A stretch of DNA of 7,946 bases from Nitrospirota bacterium (GTDB lineage: Bacteria; Nitrospirota; Thermodesulfovibrionia; Thermodesulfovibrionales; UBA6898): the NCBI GenBank assembly GCA_029858145.1, contig JAOUFP010000110.1:1-7946 (forward strand), written 5' to 3'. Positions 1 through 6,341 of this stretch are shown one piece after another. Every line of letters begins with the position of its first letter. The first letter of the stretch is position 1. Both the position numbers and the translations under genes were made by a program. Under the pieces are notes generated by a model, which was not told the DNA's origin, searched no databases, and was given only the letters and a program-made list of their open reading frames with translations.

Positions 1-1
1 T

Positions 2-937
2 ACCTCCATAGCAAGGCCGCTGATAGCGAAGAAACAGATAGAGATCGCCCTGAAGGAAAAGGCCGATGCCGTGGCGCACGGAGCAACGGGCAAGGGGAAT
101 GACCAGATCCGCTTTGAGCTGACCTACTATGCCCTTAAACCGGATATAAAGGTGATCGCCCCCTGGAGGGAGTGGGCTTTTAATTCGCGGGAGTCGTTAA
201 TAGAGTATTCCGAGAAACATGGCATACCGGTAACCGCGACCAAGGCAAAGCCCTTCAGCACCGACAGGAATCTCCTGCATATCAGCTATGAAGGAGGAAT
301 TCTTGAAGATCCATGGGCTGAACCGCCGGCCGATATGTACACCATGACATCCCCTCTCGAGAAGACGCCAGCCAAGCCTGAATATGTTGAGATAGCCTTT
401 GAAAAAGGCGACCCTGTCAGCATAAACGGCAAAAAAATGTCACCCGCGAAGCTGCTGGAGAAACTGAACGAGACAGGAGGCCGTCACGGGATAGGCAGGG
501 TGGATATTGTAGAGAACAGGTTCGTCGGCATGAAATCAAGAGGGGTGTATGAGACCCCCGGCGGCACCCTGCTTCATGCCGCCAGAAAGGCTGTCCAGTC
601 GCTGACCCTTGACAGGGAGGTGATGCATCTTCAGGACTCCCTCATGCCCAAATACGCGGAACTGGTCTACTACGGATTCTGGTTCGCTCCTGAACGTATC
701 GCCCTGCAGAAGATGATAGACGAGATACAGAAGGACGTCACCGGAACCGCGCGGCTGAAACTCTACAAGGGCAACTGCCTGATTGTGGGCAGAAAATCAT
801 CAAAATCCTTGTATGATGCACGGCTGGCGACGTTTGAAGCAGAGAAGGTATATAACCAGAAGGACGCTGAAGGATTTATCAGGCTGAACGCGCTGCGGTT
901 AAAGGCGAATAGATCCCTCAGGGGAAGGGATGTCTGA
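2..937 (+). CDS. argG: Argininosuccinate synthase, 5' end missing
   Basis: ATP-dependent ligation of citrulline and aspartate to argininosuccinate, the penultimate step of arginine synthesis in the cytoplasm. The reading frame is open from base 2 and gives 311 residues. The family is usually about 400, so roughly the first 90 residues, including the N-terminal ATP-binding loop, lie upstream of the window. Visible family signatures are TSIARPLIAK at the very start, HGATGKGNDQIRFEL (the conserved glycine-rich, substrate-binding stretch) and APWREW soon after, then the synthase domain with SRGVYETPGGTLLHAA. The GTG at 71 lies inside the conserved block and is an internal valine, not a start. The stop at 935-937 overlaps the dprA start by 8 bp, so the two are probably co-transcribed. 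The identification is firm; only the 5' end is unseen. Confidence 0.97.
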   Translation, partial: TSIARPLIAKKQIEIALKEKADAVAHGATGKGNDQIRFELTYYALKPDIKVIAPWREWAFNSRESLIEYSEKHGIPVTATKAKPFSTDRNLLHISYEGGILEDPWAEPPADMYTMTSPLEKTPAKPEYVEIAFEKGDPVSINGKKMSPAKLLEKLNETGGRHGIGRVDIVENRFVGMKSRGVYETPGGTLLHAARKAVQSLTLDREVMHLQDSLMPKYAELVYYGFWFAPERIALQKMIDEIQKDVTGTARLKLYKGNCLIVGRKSSKSLYDARLATFEAEKVYNQKDAEGFIRLNALRLKANRSLRGRDV

Positions 938-2015
938 TATCCGCTCCTGGATCGGCCTTTCCATGGTGCAGGATATCGGGCCGGTTACGAGCAGAAAATT
1001 ACTCGCCGCCTTTGGAAGTCCTGAAGCCATTTTTCATGCGGACGCGGAAGCACTGCATTCTGTGCAGGGGCTCAGCAGGGAACGTGCCGGGAACATCAGG
1101 AAATTCAACCGGTGGGACGAAGTCGATAAATACGCCGGCATGATCGGGAAGAAAGGGATATCGGTCGTTCCTTTTCAGGATGACCGTTACCCCGAGGTGC
1201 TCAGGGAAATAGAAGGCGCGCCGATTGTGCTCTATATGAAGGGATCTTATCATCCCGACGACAGGTTCGGGATTGCGGTCGTCGGTTCGCGGCAGCATTC
1301 CCCGTATGGCGAATCCGTCACGCAGCGGATTTCTGCTGAACTGGCTGCTGCCGGCTTTACCGTCATCAGCGGCCTGGCGCGGGGGATCGATACCCTGGCG
1401 CATAAGAGCGCCCTTGCCGGAGGCGGGAGGACAATCGCGGTGCTGGGCTCAGGCCCTGACGTCTGCTATCCTCCCGAGAACAGGGGGCTCACGGAACGGA
1501 TCGCGGCTTCGGGCTGCGTGATAAGCGAGTTTCTCCCGGGGACTCTGCCGAACAGGGAGAATTTTCCGCGCAGGAACAGGTTGATAAGCGGCCTTTCATT
1601 GGGTATCCTTGTGGTGGAGGCTACTGACAACAGCGGGTCCCTGATTACGGCAGGCTATGCCCTTGAGCAGAATAAAGAGGTGTTTGCTGTTCCGGGCAAT
1701 ATTACTTCCCGTAATTCGGAGGGGACCAACAAATTAATAAGACAGGGTGCGAAGATTGTCCTGAAGGCTGAAGACATCATCGAAGAGCTTGCCCCGGTGC
1801 TGAAAGGATATATCAGGATAAAGAAGAAGGAGAGCGCTGCCCTGCAGGGAGATGAGGAAAGGGTATGCATGATGCTCTCCCGGGAACCGAAGCATGTAGA
1901 CCTGATATCAAGGGAAAGCGGGCTGTCGGTAAATCAACTGCTCAACCTGCTCCTTGCGCTGGAACTGAAGGGGATTGTAAAGCAGGCGAGCGGCAAAAGA
2001 TTTTATATTGCATGA
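930..2015 (+). CDS. dprA: DNA processing protein DprA (Smf)
   Basis: Binds incoming single-stranded DNA and loads RecA during natural transformation; also kept in many bacteria not known to be competent. The 361-residue protein has an N-terminal SAM/helix-hairpin-helix-like region (about 1-70, with MVQDIGPVTSRKLL and VQGLSRERAGNI), then the Rossmann-like DprA fold (about 85-290). Key fold motifs are VVGSR at 117-121, SGLARGID at 147-154, FPRRNRLISGLS at 212-223, SGSLITA at 235-241 and PGN at 255-257. A C-terminal winged-helix-like segment (about 308-361) includes LISRESGLSVNQLLNLL. Full length for a three-domain DprA. The ATG at 930 follows a purine-rich ribosome site (GGGGAAGG, 921-928) inside the end of argG. 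Identification is secure; whether the host is transformable cannot be judged here. Confidence 0.97.
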   Translation: MSDIRSWIGLSMVQDIGPVTSRKLLAAFGSPEAIFHADAEALHSVQGLSRERAGNIRKFNRWDEVDKYAGMIGKKGISVVPFQDDRYPEVLREIEGAPIVLYMKGSYHPDDRFGIAVVGSRQHSPYGESVTQRISAELAAAGFTVISGLARGIDTLAHKSALAGGGRTIAVLGSGPDVCYPPENRGLTERIAASGCVISEFLPGTLPNRENFPRRNRLISGLSLGILVVEATDNSGSLITAGYALEQNKEVFAVPGNITSRNSEGTNKLIRQGAKIVLKAEDIIEELAPVLKGYIRIKKKESAALQGDEERVCMMLSREPKHVDLISRESGLSVNQLLNLLLALELKGIVKQASGKRFYIA

Positions 2016-2019
2016 GGTG
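2014..2019 (+). promoter_or_regulatory. Ribosome binding site supporting a TTG start
   Basis: GAGGTG lies 6 bases before the TTG at 2026 and overlaps the dprA stop codon (TGA 2013-2015). No in-frame ATG or GTG lies between this site and the TTG, so it supports the TTG as the start of the small acidic protein. It also suggests the gene is translated by ribosomes finishing dprA. Confidence 0.6.
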
Positions 2020-2025
2020 TAAATT

Positions 2026-2310
2026 TTGTCAAAAAAACTATTAAAGATTCTGCGGATGATTTCGGGTGATCTGAAAGACAGGGAATTTGTTTCAGACGAG
2101 ATGCTTGAAACGCTCGACTACGATGAAATGGATATTATGAATATCGGCGAGGAACTCGAAAGCCTTGAACTGTTCGATTACCTCAATGATGACGAGCTTG
2201 ACATTTTGAAGGGACTTATTGCTTATTTATTAATGAGAGACAGCTCGTACGAGAAAGAAGAGATATTGTCTTTAATTTTTGCCGGAGGAAAAAGGATCGT
2301 ATGGAATTAG
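2026..2310 (+). CDS. Small acidic protein between dprA and topA (possibly Smg/DUF494-like)
   Basis: A 94-residue protein I do not firmly recognise. It starts at TTG, 10 bases after the dprA stop, and ends 33 bases before topA, so it is almost certainly part of the same operon. It is strongly acidic (23 Asp/Glu against 11 Lys/Arg) and looks all-helical, with amphipathic stretches at about 3-13, 35-50 and 56-70; it has no signal peptide, membrane segment or cysteine. In several bacterial groups the gene beside dprA is smg (DUF494), a helical acidic protein of about 150 residues. The pattern of an acidic helix with EELESLELFDYL and a later ILKGLIAYLL helix loosely recalls that family, but the protein is much shorter and the likeness is weak. 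Its base composition is visibly more AT-rich than dprA and topA. It is probably a real gene, given its position and ribosome site; the function is unknown. Confidence 0.7.
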   Translation: MSKKLLKILRMISGDLKDREFVSDEMLETLDYDEMDIMNIGEELESLELFDYLNDDELDILKGLIAYLLMRDSSYEKEEILSLIFAGGKRIVWN

Positions 2311-2343
2311 AAAAAAACGAAAACGGCGTGAAAGGGGCATAAG

Positions 2344-4605
2344 ATGAAGTCACTGGTAATTGTAGAATCCCCTGCCAAGGCGAAAACCATCAGCAAAATC
2401 CTCGGTAAAGATTTTGAGGTAAAGGCGTCGGTTGGCCATATAAAGGATCTGCCCGTAAAGGAAATGGGCATAGATATAGAGAATGACTTCACCCCGAATT
2501 ACATCGTCATCCCGGGGAAAGAGAAGGTCATCAAGGAACTGAGAAAGGCCTCCAAAGATGCCGAGGAAATTTACATAGCCCCTGACCCTGACAGGGAAGG
2601 TGAAGCCATCGCCTGGCACATTGCGGATGAAGTGAAGGGCAAATCCAAAAAAATCTACCGGATAAAATTCAATGAAATTACAAAGTCGGCGGTGCTCGAG
2701 TCGATGAAGAACCCCGGACAGATAGACATGCAAAAGGTGGACGCCCAGCAGGCCAGGAGGGTGCTGGACAGGCTGGTCGGATATGAATTAAGCCCTCTTC
2801 TGTGGAGGAAGGTCAGGAGGGGACTGAGTGCGGGAAGGGTGCAGTCGGTTGCGGTAAGACTGGTGGTAGAGAGGGAACGCGAGGTCGAGGCGTTCAAACA
2901 GGAGGAGTACTGGTCTGTCAACGCGGAATTTGAAGGCACAAAGAAGCCGCAGTTCTGGGCAAAGCTTTTTAAGTTCAATAACCAGAAGGTCGACATAAAG
3001 AATGCCTTGGAGGCGAACGGCGTCCTTGAGGATTTAAAAGACAGCAAATACCTCCTGACGAAGATTGACCGCAAAAAAAGAAGACGGATGCCGTCACCTC
3101 CCTTTATCACGAGCACGCTGCAGCAGGAGGCCTCGAGGAAATTACGCTTCACCGCAAAAAAGACCATGACGGTGGCCCAGCAGCTTTATGAAGGAATTGA
3201 ACTGGGAGAAGAAGGTTCGGTGGGCCTCATCACCTACATGAGAACCGATTCCAACAGGATCGCCGCCGAGGCGCAGCAGGCGGCAAGAGAGTTTATAGGC
3301 ACGACCTACGGGAAGGACTTTGTCCCTGAAAAACCTCCCGTATACAAGAGCAAGGCCTCGGCGCAGGAGGCCCATGAGGCGATAAGGCCTACTTACCTGC
3401 AAAACAGTCCCGAGACGATAAAACACTACCTGAACAAGGACCAGAACTCCCTCTATAAGCTCATCTGGAACCGGTTCATCGCGAGCCAGATGTCGCCCGC
3501 AGAGATCGAGCAGACAACGTTTGAGATTTCCTGTGATACGGACAGGTGCAGGGGAGAAACGGTCTTCAGGGCTACAGGCAGCGTGGTGAAGTTCCAGGGG
3601 TTTATGGCCCTCTATACGGAGGGGACGGATGAGATCCTGGATGAAGGCGAGGCAGTCCTGCCTGATTTAAAAGAGGGGGAGAAGCTGCAACTCCTGCACC
3701 TCGAGCCAAAGCAGCATTTTACCCAGCCGCCGCCGCGGTATACAGAGGCGACGCTGGTAAAGGCGCTGGAGGAAAAAGGCATCGGCAGGCCGAGTACCTA
3801 TGCCGCGATCCTTTCAACCATACAGGACAGAAAATATGTTCATAAGACCGAAGGGAAGTTTGCACCGACAGAGCTCGGTGTCGTCGTCAATGATCTCCTC
3901 GTGGAACGGTTTGCCGAGCTTATGGATGTCGGTTTTACGGCCAGCATGGAAGAAAACCTTGATCATATAGAAGATGGCAAGCTGAAGTGGGTAAGGGTGG
4001 TCAAGGACTTCTACAGTCCTTTCCACGAGAAGCTCACAGAGGCCCTTGCGATCAAAGGGAAGGTAAAACCCCAGGATATCCCCACAGAGGCTGCCTGTGA
4101 AAAGTGCGGCAAGCCGATGGTCATACGCTGGGGCAGGCACGGAAGGTTCATGGCATGCACAGGCTTCCCTGAATGCAAGACGACCAAGCCTCTTGAAGGA
4201 GAAACACCGTCTGCAGCGCCAGTGGAGACGGAAGAGAAATGCTCCAAGTGCGGCTCTCCGATGGTCCTTAAATCCGGAAGGTTCGGAAAATTCCTTGCCT
4301 GTTCGCAATATCCCGAATGCAAGACGACCAAGCCCCTGGCAACCGGGGTCAAATGTCCTGAAGACGGCGGAGATATCGTGGAGCGGAGATCCAAAAGAGG
4401 CAAATCTTTCTGGAGTTGCAGTAATTATCCGAAATGCAAATTTGCGACCTGGCATAAGCCGGTCCCCAAAAAATGCCCAAAGTGCGGCGCCGCATTTTTG
4501 GCGGAAAAATGGGACAGGGCGGGCAATGCGACGCTTTCGTGCCTGAATAAAGAGTGCGCTCACAAGGAAGAAGTGCGGAGGGAAGAGGTCCCGGCTGCGG
4601 GCTGA
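2344..4605 (+). CDS. topA: DNA topoisomerase I (type IA)
   Basis: Relaxes negatively supercoiled DNA by single-strand passage through a 5'-phosphotyrosine intermediate. The 753-residue protein starts with the Toprim domain (VESPAKAKT with catalytic Glu8; metal-binding DPDREGE at 81-87). The type IA core follows, with LDRLVGYELSPLLWRK, GLSAGRVQSVA, the active-site Tyr298 in GLITYMRTDS, HEAIRPT at 344-350 and GIGRPSTYA at 479-487. The C-terminal tail holds four zinc-ribbon units. Unit 1 has Cys585, 588, 605 and 611; unit 2 has Cys633, 636, 653 and 659; unit 4 has Cys711, 714, 733 and 738. Unit 3 has Cys671, 692 and 698, with Asp674 where the second cysteine belongs. The ATG at 2344 has a nearby AAAGGGG site (2331-2336). 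Length and domain order are normal for a bacterial TopA with several ribbons. Confidence 0.98.
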   Translation: MKSLVIVESPAKAKTISKILGKDFEVKASVGHIKDLPVKEMGIDIENDFTPNYIVIPGKEKVIKELRKASKDAEEIYIAPDPDREGEAIAWHIADEVKGKSKKIYRIKFNEITKSAVLESMKNPGQIDMQKVDAQQARRVLDRLVGYELSPLLWRKVRRGLSAGRVQSVAVRLVVEREREVEAFKQEEYWSVNAEFEGTKKPQFWAKLFKFNNQKVDIKNALEANGVLEDLKDSKYLLTKIDRKKRRRMPSPPFITSTLQQEASRKLRFTAKKTMTVAQQLYEGIELGEEGSVGLITYMRTDSNRIAAEAQQAAREFIGTTYGKDFVPEKPPVYKSKASAQEAHEAIRPTYLQNSPETIKHYLNKDQNSLYKLIWNRFIASQMSPAEIEQTTFEISCDTDRCRGETVFRATGSVVKFQGFMALYTEGTDEILDEGEAVLPDLKEGEKLQLLHLEPKQHFTQPPPRYTEATLVKALEEKGIGRPSTYAAILSTIQDRKYVHKTEGKFAPTELGVVVNDLLVERFAELMDVGFTASMEENLDHIEDGKLKWVRVVKDFYSPFHEKLTEALAIKGKVKPQDIPTEAACEKCGKPMVIRWGRHGRFMACTGFPECKTTKPLEGETPSAAPVETEEKCSKCGSPMVLKSGRFGKFLACSQYPECKTTKPLATGVKCPEDGGDIVERRSKRGKSFWSCSNYPKCKFATWHKPVPKKCPKCGAAFLAEKWDRAGNATLSCLNKECAHKEEVRREEVPAAG
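4171..4334 (+). repeat. In-frame direct repeat of zinc-ribbon units 1 and 2 in topA
   Basis: A 20-base stretch at 4171-4190, coding ECKTTKP, recurs exactly at 4315-4334, an offset of 144 bases or 48 codons. All four cysteines of ribbon 1 (585, 588, 605, 611) recur at exactly +48 residues in ribbon 2 (633, 636, 653, 659), and the GR-G-F core between them is conserved. This is an internal domain duplication in the coding sequence, not a mobile repeat. Confidence 0.8.
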
Positions 4606-4630
4606 TTTTCCCGCTTGCGCACGAGTACAA
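4602..4630 (+). promoter_or_regulatory. Possible weak sigma70-type promoter before the MobB-like gene
   Basis: TACAAT at 4625-4630 matches the -10 consensus at five of six bases. A poor -35 candidate, CTGATT at 4602-4607, lies 17 bases upstream and overlaps the topA stop codon. A start near 4637 would give a leader of about 90 bases containing two GC-rich hairpins. This is read by eye only; the downstream genes could equally be read from further upstream. Confidence 0.25.
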
Positions 4631-4653
4631 TACGGTGTTGAACTGAGACTGTC

Positions 4654-4666
4654 CCCGGCATCCGGG
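4654..4666 (+). other. Small GC hairpin, CCCGG/CCGGG arms
   Basis: Five-base perfect arms (4654-4658 and 4662-4666) around a CAT loop, in the spacer between topA and the MobB-like gene. No T-run follows, so it is not an intrinsic terminator by itself. It may fold together with the larger hairpin just downstream. Confidence 0.35.
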
Positions 4667-4674
4667 CAGGCTGC

Positions 4675-4700
4675 GGCAGGGGCGGCCTCGAGGCCGTGCC
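4675..4700 (+). other. GC-rich stem-loop with a 14-bp perfect palindrome
   Basis: The core CGGCCTCGAGGCCG (4683-4696) is its own reverse complement. Outside it GGCA (4675-4678) can pair with TGCC (4697-4700) across a one-sided GGGG bulge. It lies about 28 bases before the start of the MobB-like gene. The sequence after it is A-rich rather than T-rich, so it does not look like a rho-independent terminator on the + strand. It could be an mRNA structure affecting read-through or translation, a protein-binding palindrome, or a leftover of a palindromic repeat; the sequence does not decide. Confidence 0.45.
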
Positions 4701-4727
4701 AAACAGGAAAATGGTGCCCTGTTATTT

Positions 4728-5402
4728 ATGAAAAGAGCATTTATTATCGGTGTGGGCGGGAGTTGCAGCAATTCCGGGAAGACAACGCTTGCATGCGCGC
4801 TGCTGAAATATTTGAAGAAAGGCCGCAGCGCACAGCAGGGAAGAGAAAAAAAGGGCGAAGATTCCGTGCATGCCGCTCCTGCCGAAGCGTGCCCTCAGCC
4901 TGACGGGGAGGAAAAATGGGGAGCGGTTAAATATACAAAAACAGAGCTGTACGCCTCTGTTATTGATGACAGGGCTGCCCTCTCCGAAAAGGATAAGGAT
5001 ACCGGGAGGTTTATCGAGGCGGGCGCGGACGATGTGGTTTGGGTCAAATCGCCCCCGCAGGATCTGAACGAGGTGCTCCCGATGGCGATGGACAGGCTTT
5101 CCCGGCTTGACGGAGTGATCGTAGAGGGCAACAGCGTTATTGAGTTTTTAAACCCTGATATTGTAATATTTATACTTGGAAATAAAAAAACGCTCTGGAA
5201 GGCAGGCATTGAAAGGCTTGTTGAAATCTCTGATATAATCGTATATGAAAATGAATCCGAACTACCTGAAATCGCGAAGACAAAAAGACTTTTCCCACGA
5301 GACATGTCCGGGGAACACGGGCTTCAGGATTTATTCTCATTCATTTCTGAGTTGATGCATGAAAGAAAAGCTGAGAGAAGAGATGATGAAAAAGGCTGTT
5401 GA
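4728..5402 (+). CDS. MobB-like P-loop nucleotide-binding protein
   Basis: A 224-residue protein resembling MobB, the GTP-binding partner in molybdopterin guanine dinucleotide synthesis; the exact substrate here is inferred. The N-terminus has a strand plus Walker A-like loop (IIGVGGSCSNSGKTTLA, Lys18-Thr19). KYTK at 68-71 and KDTGRFIEAGA at 90-100 match the MobB pattern of a histidine/lysine strand then D-x-x-R-x-x-x-AGA. A Walker B-like strand LDGVIVEGNSV lies at 128-138, followed by the strand DIVIFILG. Residues about 31-63 form a hydrophilic low-complexity insertion between the P-loop helix and the next strand, longer than I would expect for MobB. There is no membrane segment. The ATG at 4728 lacks a well-placed ribosome site (the nearest AGGA is at 4705-4708). 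The 3' end overlaps the next small gene. No mobA, moeA or molybdoenzyme gene is in view, so the cofactor role is unconfirmed. Confidence 0.75.
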   Translation: MKRAFIIGVGGSCSNSGKTTLACALLKYLKKGRSAQQGREKKGEDSVHAAPAEACPQPDGEEKWGAVKYTKTELYASVIDDRAALSEKDKDTGRFIEAGADDVVWVKSPPQDLNEVLPMAMDRLSRLDGVIVEGNSVIEFLNPDIVIFILGNKKTLWKAGIERLVEISDIIVYENESELPEIAKTKRLFPRDMSGEHGLQDLFSFISELMHERKAERRDDEKGC

Positions 5403-5529
5403 CAGAAAACTCTCCTGCGCTGCTGCAAGGGAAATCGCTGAGGACCTCGGCATCCCGTACTCCGAGGTTGGCGCCGCTGCGGATGAACTCGGCATAAAGA
5501 TCAAAAACTGTCAGCTTGGTTGCTTCTGA
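5359..5529 (+). CDS. Small helix-turn-helix-like protein ending in CQLGCF
   Basis: A 56-residue protein coded partly inside the end of the MobB-like gene (44-bp overlap in another frame). Its stop codon TGA (5527-5529) shares a base with the ATG of the next gene. A charged N-terminal helix (1-17) precedes CAAAREIAEDLGIPYSEVGAAADELGI split over residues 20-46, which reads as a helix-turn-helix: AREIAEDLGIP, then SEVGAAADELG as the second helix. The tail KIKNCQLGCF carries two of its three cysteines (20, 51, 55). I recall similar short HTH-like segments with a CQLG-x-F tail in anaerobes, but cannot name the family. The start could instead be ATG 5383 or 5386, behind a purine-rich GAGAGAAG; I chose 5359 because the upstream residues fit one continuous helix. 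The tight overlaps on both sides argue for a genuine gene. DNA binding or metal/redox sensing is possible but is inference. Confidence 0.65.
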   Translation: MKEKLREEMMKKAVDRKLSCAAAREIAEDLGIPYSEVGAAADELGIKIKNCQLGCF

Positions 5530-6341
5530 TGGAAATCATCCTTTTTGAACTGGCGCTGACCTTCTATTTTGCCGCGTCTATTGTGTGCATCCTGGAGCTT
5601 TTCAAGGGCACCAGGACTACCTCGAGGATCATGCTCAGCCTTGTCGCAGCCGGCTTTGCCCTGCACACCGCCAATATCATCGCCAGGTATGTCATTTCAG
5701 GGCATATCCCCATAGCGAATCTGCATGAGGCTTCTTCCTTTTTTTCCTGGTGCATTGTCCTGCTCTTCTTCTATCTTGAATACCGGTATAAACTCGGGCT
5801 TCTCGGTTCTTTTATCATGCCGGTTGTGTTTGTCCTCATGCTGTCTTCCTCGATGCTGCCGCGCAAGATTGAACCCCTCAGCCCGGTGCTGCAGAGTAAC
5901 TGGCTTGGAATACATACCGTGCTCGCCTTCCTTGGTTACGCGGCCTTTGCCATGGCCTTCGGCATAGGGCTCATGTATCTCATCCAGGAACACTACGTCA
6001 AATCAAAGCATCTCGGCGGGCTTTTCAGGAAACTGCCGAGCCTGCAGATACTCGATGAAATAAATTACCGGCTGATTACGATAGGCTTCCCTCTGCTCAC
6101 CCTCGCCATTATAAGCGGTGCCTTATGGGCCGAAAGCGCCTGGGGGAGTTACTGGAGATGGGACCCCAAGGAAGTCTGGTCTCTGATAATCTGGTTTATC
6201 TATGCGCTGGTACTGCATGTGCGGCTGACAGCAGGCTGGAGGGGGAAAAGGGCCGCGATACTCTCCATTATAGGGTTCTGCGGCGTTCTCTTCACGTTCT
6301 TCGGCGTTAATCTTCTTCTCAAAGGATTGCACGCGTTTTAA
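5529..6341 (+). CDS. ccsA: Cytochrome c assembly / HemX-like membrane protein (CcsA/ResC family)
   Basis: An integral membrane protein of the heme-handling family used in system II cytochrome c maturation, where it helps present heme for attachment to apocytochrome at the outer face of the membrane. The 270 residues form about eight hydrophobic segments (roughly 2-22, 33-53, 68-84, 90-107, 127-152, 183-200, 215-233, 241-262). The tryptophan-rich WWD signature is present at 200-217 (W200, W205, W209, W211, D212, W217, with WDPKEVW). Candidate heme-ligand histidines are His129 in the segment before it and His230 after it, with His46 further upstream. The ATG at 5529 shares one base with the preceding stop; a TTG at 5520 is a possible but less likely earlier start. 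It sits directly before hemA with a 1-bp overlap, as HemX-type genes often do, so a role in supporting glutamyl-tRNA reductase is an alternative or added function. No ccsB/resB partner is in view. Confidence 0.9.
   Translation: MEIILFELALTFYFAASIVCILELFKGTRTTSRIMLSLVAAGFALHTANIIARYVISGHIPIANLHEASSFFSWCIVLLFFYLEYRYKLGLLGSFIMPVVFVLMLSSSMLPRKIEPLSPVLQSNWLGIHTVLAFLGYAAFAMAFGIGLMYLIQEHYVKSKHLGGLFRKLPSLQILDEINYRLITIGFPLLTLAIISGALWAESAWGSYWRWDPKEVWSLIIWFIYALVLHVRLTAGWRGKRAAILSIIGFCGVLFTFFGVNLLLKGLHAF

Noticed and set aside
71..73. GTG as the start of argG
   Set aside because: The frame stays open upstream to the window edge and codes conserved family residues, so this is an internal valine.
3814..4563. 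249-codon open frame on the - strand opposite the 3' part of topA
   Set aside because: Lies wholly opposite the strongly conserved topA coding sequence, has no recognisable domain, and is explained by codon bias on the other strand.
4606..4727. Rho-independent terminator after topA
   Set aside because: Stem-loops are present but no T-run follows either on the + strand, so an intrinsic terminator is not supported.
5520..5522. TTG as the start of the CcsA-like protein
   Set aside because: The ATG at 5529 overlaps the preceding stop by one base, a typical coupled start, and the TTG lacks its own ribosome site.
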